Source: Varroa destructor (Eukaryota; Arthropoda; Arachnida; Mesostigmata; Varroidae). From it: a stretch of DNA of 64,000 bases. How positions within the stretch are numbered: position 1 is the stretch's first letter; every line of letters begins with the position of its first letter. Below, piece after piece: positions 34,205-44,700 of the stretch. The notes under the pieces are model-generated. The model was not told the DNA's origin. It was given only the letters and a program-made list of their open reading frames with translations, and did no database searches. The DNA is taken from the NCBI RefSeq assembly GCF_002443255.2, contig NW_019211455.1, forward strand, positions 35,989,472-36,053,471, in the 5' to 3' direction. Made by a program: the position numbers and the translations under genes.

Positions 34205-37200
34205 GTTTGCTGCGACATATTTTCATTATATCAAAACCGCCCGGACAACAAACAGTGAAGAACCAGTAGCTAATCACATTGTAATTTGCCAGATTTTGCA
34301 CCATACAAGAAATCAAACATTAAACTAGGAACTAATGTTTCAATTAAACATCGTAGTAACAATTTTCCTCTTGTATTAACTCCGGGTCGATTCGTAGCTC
34401 GTCATGATACGCTTTTAGAACATGATTGGCCACCGCTGTCTGGTCAGACTTGGGTTCTCCAAGATAATTTGGCTGAATTCGTGGGCATCAAAAATATTAA
34501 AAGACGTTATCCGGAACTAACACGACGTAATATTGAATCCGACGAAAGGGAATTTCTTCGAGCGAAAGGATATGTCACCGATATGCAGTGCGATCTGGGA
34601 CTCGTAGCACTTCGGTTAGTATAAGTACATGCAAATAGTGCAAACTTATTTTAGTGTTGTCAGCGTTGTTATCTACGTATTTACAGAAGTAATTTAATTA
34701 TCTGTAGTTGGTTCAGTTATTTCTACATATTCAATCTGCGACTCGCAGAAATTTACCGGATTATCTCATGCAAACCCTAATAACTATCAAGTGTGCTAGA
34801 ATATAAAGTGAGTTGCAAAATAGAAAAGTCTTTTAAAACTGGCGAACGAAAAGTAGTCGTTTTTTATGATTAGTCTGGATAAGGTTTCATGTTTTGAAGG
34901 TCAATCTCAGCTTTTGTTCGTAGTAATCGTTAGCGGACTAGATATATATAAGAAAGCCAGAACAATATAAGAAATTAGATGATATTTACTTGTTTTCGGA
35001 GTATATATTTTTCGGGATATACGTGATAATAACAAGTAGTATGGCCATACTGTTTGTCATGCTATTTAATATCCTTAAAATATTCGTTCATTATTCTCGT
35101 TTTATAGATTACGCAAACAGTTTATCAATTGTTTGAGTCATCGGGAGTATTTGTAAGTGGATGCTTTTGAAGTTTAAATTTTTGTGCTCCTTGAGGAGCA
35201 TTTTGGTGTATGAAAACATGAAGATATATGCGTTAAATTTGCAGAAGCCTATGAGCTAATGAGCTCCTGTTTTTAGCGATCTTAATTGGGTAATAGCTAT
35301 TTTCGTGAATTGGATCGAATGGAATTCTTACATTAGCAATTACAAGCTTACATGAATAATTCCTAATTATTTCGATATTGTTTTACCGTTTATAAGGGTT
35401 AAGCGTGTGTATTTAGTCTGTGTTCTCTGATTGTCAATTAATGCATTTACAGTTGGGATGAAGTTGGTGAGGTGATCGCACGAGAATTCCCTGAAAAATT
35501 TTCAGAATGGGAACAGCAGAGGAAAGAGCGCGCCAAAAAGATCCTTCTTGAACGAAAAGCCGCCCAATCTGCACCACCTGCACAGATCGATAAAGCTAAA
35601 ATGGCTGAGATTGGCAAAAAAGCAGTTGAAGCCGTATACGAATATAATATAAGATTGAATACCGAGCGTATCGAGGAGCGAAGCACAATATTCGATCTTC
35701 AAACATACACACTTCTCTATCCTGCTCAGAGACGGAAGGTGTTCGCCAAGCCGAAACTGGGACGTTACCCCGTAGCAATTATTCCGGGACAATATCAGGA
35801 TTATTATAGGTAAGGGTCCAACGCTTCATATGCACCGCTCCCGTAATATGACAAAAATTTATCCTCAGTAACATTTGCAACTGAGCTATTCAACTTAGCT
35901 CAAAATCTTATTTCAAAGTTTTTGAATCCCGCCATATTCAAGTATTATCAACAGGTTTTCAATATAAAGTCTATATGGCATTACTGAATAAAGGTACTAT
36001 TATAGCAATTAATGTAGATAATCTGAAATCAGTCCTACAAGACTTACGTAAAAATGACTCAAAAGGCCTTTCTGATTATGAGAAAGTCAAGCAGCTTTTT
36101 TTTGCTGAAATGTTTAATCTCGTCCAAATCATTCAACCATGTAAAGCTTAGAAAAACTGACCTATGCAGTCTGCTTTATACAAAGCCATGTCCAATACGT
36201 CCAAAAATTGAATGTATTCAGGAAGTAATTAATGATTATCTATTTGTTACCTCGCCTTTATTACAGGGCTTATACCCCACATGAGCTAAAATATCTGCCA
36301 TTGAGCACGGTCTTATACGGGCCAGTAAAGGAAATAGATAAGCAAATGTTAGACCAGATGGCGGCTGAGGAGGCGGCTCGTCAAGACGAGGAGGAAGAGA
36401 CTGGGGGCGGAGACTGCTCTAATTCGGAGTGCGACGACACCTGTCATCCCGAAAGCGAAGAAAGCGAAGAGGAGCCAGACGAAATAGGGTCTAACATTAA
36501 GGCAAACTGGTATGAAACAACAGAAAGACGTAAGCTTATATGCAAGGACTGTGAGAAGGATGCCCCAGGTCTCATGTTCCGCTGCAGTGATTGTAGTAAA
36601 TGGCATCACTTGCGGTGTCTCGATCTGCCATCAGCCGAGCCCGAATACTTGAAGAAATATTCTTGGCAATGCATGGAATGTAAAACATGTTTTGTGTGTA
36701 AGCGGCCCGACCATGAAGACCAGATGATTTGTTGCGACCAGTGTGATCGTGGACACCACACGTTCTGCGTTGGTTTGTTTAAACTTCCGCCCGGAGGTTG
36801 GGTTTGTCGGCACTGTGGAGAATGCCACCAATGTGGCGTGTACAAGCCGGATTGGTACGAAGAAGATGAAGATGCTCAGTGGGTATGTGTCTCTGTGTTC
36901 ATTTACATTATTAATAATCCATTATATATATATATATATCTTTTAGCACCGATACGCTATCGGCTTCCCATAGGCTTATAATTACCTGTGGTGTAGTAGG
37001 AACCAGTTTGAATGCACGAATGAGATACTACGGGGCAGTTAGGTATTTCTGTATCGGAACAGATTTTATCGCTCAATAAGAAGCAGCTCTGGCAGCTTAG
37101 CGATGGCTAAGAAACGAGATCACATCAAAAACAAAAAAAAAAATCATATTGAATGTAAATGGAAAAATCAGAAACAACGTGGACGGCTAATAACTGGCGT

Positions 37201-38517
37201 TATGACGGTCGAAAACGAGTCCAACCACCAGAAGTCTCTAATGCTTTTTTCGTTAATGGTAGATCCACGGAAAATATACAGAGTAGGGCATTCAAATCAG
37301 AGCAGACTTTGGCGAACTGCTTGTCGTAGCTGGCGTGCATTAATTCGTTGGTTTAGTACTAGAGAGAAAGCCAGAAATAGCAAATCCATAGTGGCGAAAA
37401 ACAGTACATCATGTTCGAAATTTGAGTGAAGGTCAGCTTTTATCCATTAAGTCAACGCAGGAGAAACCGCAAATTAGAAACCTCTTTTTTACTTGAAGCG
37501 AACCTTGAGGAATACCTAAAATCACATTCAAAAAAGAGTAGAATTTAGATTTAAAGGAATCAAAAATTTATTAAAATACTCTACGAAGCTATTTTTAATG
37601 CGCTTTCATTTATAGAATTTAACAGTCCCCTGTGGTGTCTCCGATGAGTTCGAACGGTTAATCTTCTTGCGCCTTTTTGCACTCATTGGCTGTTTTGTAC
37701 TTTAGCATTTCATAAGTCTGTTAGTTATTTGCGGATTAAAGAAATATTTGGGAAGTGACTAGTGAGTGGTTTAGGATTGAATTATAGTTATATTGAACAA
37801 AATTAACCGGAACGAATGACTCTTGAGGAAACACATTTTGTTTTGTTTAGATATAGTCTTAAAAATGTTTTAGATGCCTTACCCTGTATACTGAGTACTA
37901 TTCCAGTTTGCTATTTTCAACATATTCAAAGTGAGCATTAAGAGTAACACGTGACATTTATCCGCATCTTTTAGGTGCACGAATATAAACGAGGGCCCAT
38001 CTCCATTAAAGAAAAGCGTAAGGTGTATCAGATATATTGCACAAAGTGTCGTACCCCACGGCCACGTAAACCTCGGCCATCCTACCTGAATATAAAGAAA
38101 GAAAATGACGATGGAGCGCCCGGGACAATAGACGATAAAGCAGTCACAAGTGATTTGACGGAGGATCAAGAAATGAAAGACACTGATGGAGATTATAAGG
38201 ATTCAAAAACAACTACTGAAAAAGACTCAAAAGCTGTCAAAGATGCCGGTGACAATTCGAGAGATAGTGGTGACCAGATTAAAAAAGAACAGAATGACGT
38301 AAAGCCCGAACTCAAGGATGTTGCGAAATCGGAAGTTTACTCGCAGCTGGTGCTGCCGGCGACACCGTCCGCTTCAGTGGCACCAGCGTTACCGTCTACA
38401 CCCTTAACTGGCGTGTCATCAAGAGGACGGCCAGTTAGGAGGGCACGAGGAAGAGGTCGTAGAACATTGGCAACGCCCAGGTCTCAAGAAAACACGTCTA
38501 CTCCAATGGAAGAATGA
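33834..38517 (+). CDS. PHF10: PHD finger protein 10 / SAYP, PBAF subunit, five coding exons
   Basis: Exons: 33834-34204, 34357-34614, 35453-35809, 36267-36882 and 37975-38517. The joined frame is 714 residues (human PHF10 is about 498). It is a chromatin-remodelling subunit (BAF45a) of the PBAF SWI/SNF complex, orthologous to fly e(y)3/SAYP. Visible in order: a Pro/Ser-rich N-terminus; a conserved WPP...WVLQDNLAEFVGI region; the SAY region with GRYPVAIIPGQYQDYY and PHELKYLPLSTVLYGP (about 310-348); an acidic stretch (360-400); and tandem PHD fingers (about 420-515) with their Cys/His ligands. A basic, Lys/Pro-rich tail of about 180 residues follows and is absent in human PHF10. Intron 1 is ambiguous: a 34164/34293 pair also keeps the frame (722 residues). 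Confidence 0.9.
34357..34614 (+). CDS. PHF10: PHF10 exon 2
   Basis: Encodes HDWPPLSGQTWVLQDNLAEF, KRRYPELTRR and TDMQCDLGLVALR, all matching the family. The acceptor used (CATCGTAG) follows an ACTAAT branch-like site; TTTGCCAG at 34292 is the alternative, stronger acceptor. The donor is TTCG|GTTAGT. Confidence 0.75.
35453..35809 (+). CDS. PHF10: PHF10 exon 3, SAY region
   Basis: Starts WDEVGEVIAREFPEKF after CATTTACAG, continues with a charged helical stretch, then IEERSTIFDLQTYTL and GRYPVAIIPGQYQDYY. The donor is TATAG|GTAAGG, with an Arg codon split 2+1. Confidence 0.92.
36267..36882 (+). CDS. PHF10: PHF10 exon 4, acidic stretch and double PHD finger
   Basis: Starts with AYTPHELKYLPLSTVLYG after ATTACAG. 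An Asp/Glu-rich stretch follows, then two adjoining PHD fingers (LICKDCEKDAPG...; KTCFVCKRPDHEDQMICC...). The second finger ends CRHCGECHQCG. The donor is CAGTGG|GTATGT, phase 0. Confidence 0.93.
36923..36939. repeat. Short (TA)n run at the start of PHF10 intron 4
   Basis: TA dinucleotide run 40 bases into the intron, just past the donor site. Confidence 0.85.
37975..38517 (+). CDS. PHF10: PHF10 terminal exon, basic and acidic tail
   Basis: Starts VHEYKRGPISIKEKRKVYQI after CATCTTTTAG, then a CTKC pair with PRPRKPRP. A Lys/Asp-rich low-complexity region follows, and a Gly/Arg-rich end (SRGRPVRRARGRGRRT) resembles an AT-hook before TGA. This region is longer than in vertebrate PHF10. Confidence 0.88.
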   Translation: MHEYKRGPISIKEKRKVYQIYCTKCRTPRPRKPRPSYLNIKKENDDGAPGTIDDKAVTSDLTEDQEMKDTDGDYKDSKTTTEKDSKAVKDAGDNSRDSGDQIKKEQNDVKPELKDVAKSEVYSQLVLPATPSASVAPALPSTPLTGVSSRGRPVRRARGRGRRTLATPRSQENTSTPMEE

Positions 38518-40399
38518 TAGAACAATCCATCAGCGATTTGTTCTGATTGTGGTATGCCATGGTTTAGCTAATAGTTTACTTTTGTAAAAAGTTGTGTCAG
38601 TATAATTCGTGTACATACGCTATGCGTAAGATCTATGGTAAAGCCGTGAGATAAAAAAACAGTTCTCCGCGTTTCAAAAATATCTCTTTGTTTTCCAGCT
38701 AACATAATAGCATGTACATATAAATTTGTTCTTCTAAGTAAGTGTTTGTTCACATACATAGTGTAGTATTCATCCTTGGTATCCCCCTTTTTGTATATAT
38801 TTTTATACATATTATGTGAATTTCAACTATTCAGAAGTATATATATATGCTTATATAGAAGCAGTTATCATTGGGTTGACATCTGGGCGGATATGGTAAG
38901 TATCACAAAATTTTGAAAGGCAAATGTATTAACCGATGATATTTTATAAAAAGTTGCTTTATAAAGGAGTTTATTCTATGAGCCTTTTGTAGCCACTTTG
39001 CTAAGATATGAGTTCAAATTTGGAGTTGAAAGCAAACGTTTTTTTTTTTTAATAAACTAGAGTTTCAATCATTCTTTGATTATCTCTAAAAGATGAAATT
39101 ATTAAAATATATGAGGACATGATCTAAAAAAAAATAGCCATAGACCGCCTTGAAAAAAACACGCAAAATTTGTTGAAAAGGAAATACGATTTTTACTTAT
39201 TTTAAGCTTGTTATATTTAGTCTTTTCAACTAGGTTTTACTATTTCATAAAATACTATTTCATTTCTTACAAAAATTGTTGTTTCATTTTGATTCGGCTG
39301 ATTTGTCGCTCAAGCAATTTCATTGTTTTTTTTTTTAATATCGAAGTTATCGCATTTTGTAGAACAATTAGTCCCACAAAAAGCCTGATCTTATGCTCTG
39401 TTTGGCTTCTAGAATGAAGATTTCCAATGGTATAGTGCTTAATAATCAGCAAATAACACCCCGGGAACGGAAGCCAGTGAACAAAGACCACGAAAAGTAG
39501 ATTCAAAATGTGATCCGTCGGTTAAGTTACGTTCTATAAATCTTTTCCTTGGTTGCTTTGTCTATGGATTCCCTTCTCAATATAAAGACTTTGTTGTGTA
39601 GTTGCCCCGTACACACAACTTTGCAAGAATTTTTTGCCTGTAAAAACTGAAACCTGTCAGAAGCAATACGTCCGAAATAGCGTGGTGTAAGAGCTTCCAG
39701 TATAAAGTATATTTATATTCACAGTAGTAACATGAACTTCTAAAAACAGTGTATACTAAAACAATTGTAATAATGGTGGGCAGTGAAGTGTTACCAGTAT
39801 CCTCTAAAGAAAGCTTTTAGGAAAACTCTTAGTCTATACAGCTCAACTAAACAACGAAATTGCTGCATTAGATTTACGTTTTTAATTTAATATTGTTTTA
39901 CTTTTCCAGAGTTTTATGGCCCCTGCTTTTTCGAAAATAAGGTTCCTTAGTATTGAATTTGACATGATACGTAATCATACTCAGCTGTTGTTGGATGCAA
40001 ATACAATGCACATGTACATAAATATATCGGCTACATTTTAGGATTACTGAAAGAAGAAAACATGTGGTCTACAGTATCATAATGGAATTTTCTTCAAGAA
40101 AGATGCCCATATTTCAATAAATGCTCACTTAATGATATACGCAATAATAATCATAATAATAATGATAATGTGTCAATAAAAAAAGGCGTTTGGTATATAT
40201 AAGGTATGAATATATTTTACCTCAAAATAATTAACATTAAGTACAAGATTTTTGAGCGCAATAATCCTGTTACAGCTATAGGCAGCGACTCAATAACAAG
40301 GTTGTCGGTGGAACGTGTAGTTAATTTGTTTACATAAGTCTTTTATAACCATGAAGTTCACAAGCACCCGCTTACTACAATGTATATATATATATACTC

Positions 40400-40528
40400 C
40401 CATTAGGCATTCCATTATATGGCTCGCTTCTATCACGAAACGAAAGTCTATGCTCGGGTTTGAACCGACACCACAATGTGTCTCTAAGACTGACAGGTAA
40501 ATACGTTACCCACTATGCCATCACAGGG
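40400..40528 (-). mobile_element. tRNA-derived SINE, copy 2
   Basis: Read on the minus strand, an A box TGGCATAGTGG (plus 40510-40520) and a B box GGTTCAAACCC (plus 40456-40466) are properly spaced. The segment between them and the tail past the B box (CGAGCA, TTTCGTTTCGT, GCGAGCC) match copy 1 at 28373-28480. A (TA)n tract at 40382-40396 lies at its 3' end. It is better kept than copy 1. Confidence 0.65.
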
Positions 40529-41282
40529 ACATATACATTGTGTCTAATAATAACCGATAGGATTCGCTTTTTACTTCTTTTGCACACTTACTAGATTGGA
40601 TTCTTATTCAACAATAATTTTAGCGGTTACCAGTAAAAAGTGCGATTTACATTGTAGTAATTCATGTTATCGTTAAAGTTCACGCTAAAACAATCGCCGA
40701 AAATTACACTCATCGAGCAAAACAAACTCTGCACCTGAACGAGAAAAACAGGAGTAGGGGTAACAGTTAAAAATTGCTTCTATAAAATCAGCTGATGCCA
40801 GAAGCACTTACTGCTCCTATTTGTGTTTTCGTCAGTAAACAACAGACTAGTTTGAAATAAGTGTTAATGCTTCACGGTCTTCCATTACTTATTGCCCTGC
40901 CAGACGTCATTGTTCATACATGAATTCTTTTAGTAGATTTATTACTACATTACACCGTAAGCGGGTCCATTTTGCATAAGCAACTCACTCATCATTTACA
41001 CGTGATGTAAGTTTAAAAGGGAATGACCATTTCTTTAGATGCATAGGATTACATTTTTGGCCTACGCTTCCATGCCACGTCGTACCACGTGAGACAACTC
41101 CTTCATTTAAGCAATAATCATAATGTTATCAATATATATGGTAAACCATGAGGACGAATTGTGTGAGTGCAGGTTCATTTACTAAATCCAGGGAAGGTTA
41201 GACTGTTCTCGTGGTTAGCTTAAATAGATGGGTGTAGTTGAGATACTCAAGGCGCTACATAAAGGTTCATTTTTTTGTTTAC

Positions 41283-41355
41283 TGACACCTAACGCGGTTA
41301 TCGCGTTCGCCTGATGCAAAGCGACACTGCTTCGTTTCTGTGCTCGAAACCTTCT
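41283..41355 (+). other. tRNA-Val-like relic
   Basis: GGTTATCGCGTTCGCCTGATGC closely resembles the D-arm and anticodon arm of eukaryotic tRNA-Val. CTCGAAACC follows at B-box distance. The T-arm and acceptor stems do not pair well and the anticodon loop is altered, so this is a pseudogene or SINE head. Confidence 0.4.
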
Positions 41356-41401
41356 AAACTTTTTTAACTCTACATCTGCATGTTTTCAGCGGAACACATT
41401 A

Positions 41402-41407
41402 TTTATT
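41402..41407 (-). terminator. Polyadenylation signal AATAAA of the SLC37 gene
   Basis: TTTATT on the plus strand, 17 bases beyond the stop codon. The 3' UTR would be very short; other signals may exist further down. Confidence 0.35.
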
Positions 41408-41423
41408 CGGCGGTACACATTGT

Positions 41424-41726
41424 TTATAGGGTACTAGCAGGGTCCTCGCGGCGTCGTAAACGGAGTATCTCCTTTACCGCGGTCCTCAAAAGAAGAATGA
41501 GAGCCAACAATTCAGACAGAATAATCATGAGGAATACTCCCATCCAGTTGTAGCCGACATCTTTAAGAAGAGCAGCAAAAAAAGGGCCCAGTGCGGCACC
41601 CACGGATCCCGTCCCGTCGATGATTGCAGTGACGGTTGCCATCGCATTATTTCCAGTGCTCACCGAGGGATGATTGCCCAATTCAGCCGATACTGCCGTC
41701 GTGATTAGTGCATATGGACCGTTTAT
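41424..41726 (-). CDS. SLC37 terminal exon 4
   Basis: Starts INGPYALITTAVSAELGNHP after TTCTATTAG. Contains AIIDGTGSVGAALGPFFAAL and the last helices, and ends in a basic tail (EILRLRRRE) before the stop. Confidence 0.92.
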   Translation of the reverse strand: MNGPYALITTAVSAELGNHPSVSTGNNAMATVTAIIDGTGSVGAALGPFFAALLKDVGYNWMGVFLMIILSELLALILLLRTAVKEILRLRRREDPASTL

Positions 41727-44700
41727 CTAATAGAATCAAAAAAATAAAAGAAAATTGTGGTAGATATTAGAAGAATAGAATAATATTATCGTTACTATTA
41801 TTATATTACGGATCGTTACGAGCGTATACGGCGGACTTTGAATTAGGCGCCGCTTGAGACGAAAAATTCAGTAAACTCTCCAGTGTTTAGTAAAAACCTG
41901 TGAGTAAAAATCAATCGAGTTTACTCCAGGAGGAACTAGTTTACAACGGTATAGACATCTTTTACTCTCGAAAAATGACGCAAACATCGCAAGAACAGTA
42001 ATTCGAGTGCTCAAGGCTAAAAAGGAATTGACCGGATGTTGACATCAGGGGCACCCGAAACATGATTTACTGTTAACGGTTTGTCGAAGATGAAGGTGGC
42101 AAGAAGATGGCGTTACTCTATAGAGAAATTCAGGTTGGTAGCGGTATCGAGCGGGTTTAAATGTAAAGTGATGGTTGTGCTTACAATGAACATCATAGGC
42201 ATCTGCCATTACGAGATATTCGCCAGAAATAGAAAATGAAGCCCACTATTTCGAATTCCTGAAGAGGCTCATGGACTGTTGACGTGGCAATTAAAAGCAT
42301 ACAATTCGTTTGGCCTACTTTCAAATCTAATCTAATGGCATCCACAGCGCACGTTTCGGATTCTCTAAGGTAAGTTTAATATGTGAATAACGCCTCAATC
42401 TTAAATATTAAAACGTTTTTAGTTTTCGTTAGCAATTAATTTATTTAAGCGAAACATAACAAAAATTCGACATTTATTGCTGCTGCCTTCATTTAACATT
42501 AGATTAAACATAGGAAATATCATGGGAAGAGCTATAAAATGTATCCAAGTGCAACTCCTGCGGTAAATTTATTTTCAAATAGTGGAAATAAAACTTCGGC
42601 TAAAAAGAACAGAAGTCGGTCAAAATATTAATTTTAAAGAAAAGTGTGAAAACATTTGTGGCTCTCGCTTAAAATCTAAAGCTTATATACATACACGTCT
42701 CTGTATTTGGGATTCGTTAGCTGGCGAATATTATACCTTTGTATGAGAAAGTAAGGACGCATAATGTGCTGTGTTAATAGAAATCTATGCGGGTAGCAAA
42801 TAAATACTTACAAGAAAGCCAATAAGTGTCAGAAGGACGATGTTGGTTACCGGGCTCATGCTCCCATACTTTTGGTAGATAATTATAGCTGGAATAGATG
42901 TAGCAAAGAAGCCCACGGACGTTGCGGCACTTGCTCCCGTTCTACCATTGAATTATCGAAAAGTCAAGACATAATATTTAGGCGGGTTTGATTGCAACGG
43001 AGCTTGTTTTAAATAAATTACTCCTTTTCTAAGCAGTGGTATGGCTATGTTGCTATTTGCAGGAAAGGCATAACACAATTAAAAAATTGTTTAATTGGCT
43101 TTAGGCGCCAGTGGAAGATCTCTGTGGAATCCTCCTGGTAAATGCGAGCAGATATGATTCCATATTCTTAGCAATAAAATTACATGCATATGTATTCCCT
43201 AGCCATATGTTATGTTATTCATCTTAAAAGCTGATGTCAACTAAACAATATAGCAGATAATATAGGAACGTCATTTTTGAGCAACGCTTTCCGATCAAAC
43301 AATCATACAGGCTACATTATTGATGTCAGTATAGAAAAGTGGGTACGGGAGGTATATATTTAATAAGCTAAGAGCACATTTTATGTCAAATGAAAAATAT
43401 CTGGATTGGGTGAGCTGGTAGAGCTCACCTATCTGAAAACCATCCGGCTAGTATTCCCCCAGCAATTCCGCCGACGTCAAAAACAGTCGAGATCTTTGCA
43501 GCAAATTCTGCTGAAAACGACGTCGAAGAATTAACGTATAACGGCAACAAAAACCAGTACGTATAGGATACCAGCTTTGCAAAAAATAGTGCTAAGGAAA
43601 ACTCCAATACGCCTGCGGAAAATAAACAGAAAAGCGCAAGGTTAGCTACGAGCCTTATTATACTCTCAGAGAAAATTTAGCATAATTATTATTTTTATTT
43701 ATGTCATTAGCATACGTTACTAAAATATGGATACTGCAGACAGCTCCAGCTAGCGTACTTGAGCTTACTTCAATGGAACAAATATATATGTATGCTAGTT
43801 GTTCTATAGGCTTACACGGCAGTTAGAGCGTAACAAGCAAAGCCTATAGTGTCATAGGAAGTTGTAACAAGGAACCTAAGTTATATTTGAGAGATACCAA
43901 GAAGTTTTGATGAGACAAAAAGGAATAGCTGAAGCTGATCTAGGGATGCCACATATTTTACGAGACACTTAATTTTACAGGATATTATGTAACTCAACTG
44001 GACAACTGTTTACCTCGCAGCATATTAACAGGCACTAACATCATTACCATAAAGTACTTGAGTGCGCTAAAATAACTGCGCCTTATTATATAGAGCGGAA
44101 TGATGACATATTGACATAAGTAGTAAATTAACGCGCTTTCTTGTTGGATGCCTTGATTCACCCGGAAAAAGACATTGACAGTGTTGAAAGGCAATCGTAT
44201 TTCACTCAGAACTCGCACAGTTCTTACTTTCAATCTTAGTTTTGGATTGGCTAGCTTCGAAGTTCTGTTAATAATACAATATTATACAATGAGAAAAATT
44301 ATAACAGTGAGGCATTTTAAATTCTTGAATTAAAATAAAGCCAAACAAAAAATGTTCAGTGGTTGAAGTGCCTTTTTTGTGTATTAGCTATAGCATTCTT
44401 CATATATGATTTGATTATGTTCTATTTTTTGATTAGCCATGACTGAATTGGCTTGCTTTATTGTTTGCCGTAGCGGATTATTTCGATTTGGCCACAACCA
44501 ACGATACGGGACTGATCTTTAAATATTTTCTCTTAGCGTGAGTAAAAAAAAGCGAACCATCTTTTCATTGTACGAGCCATATTTTTTGTGGCAATTGCAG
44601 TAGAGAGGCTAATCTTTTGGATTTAGGCAGATGTAATTAACGAGCTTTGTGATTTTCTCCGTAGGTTTCATTTTTATTAAATTAGTCGACTCACGCACCA

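Larger units (their letters stand above)
38518..41400. other. Intergenic, between the 3' ends of PHF10 and SLC37
   Basis: Mostly AT-rich. A possible PHF10 polyadenylation site is AATAAA near 39051, but this is unsure. A SINE (40400-40528), a trinucleotide ATA run near 40145 and a tRNA-Val-like relic (41283) are listed separately where supported. No gene was seen. Confidence 0.5.

Noticed and set aside
37103..37429. 108-codon basic frame in PHF10 intron 4
   Set aside because: A-rich intron sequence; the exons on either side join in phase without it.
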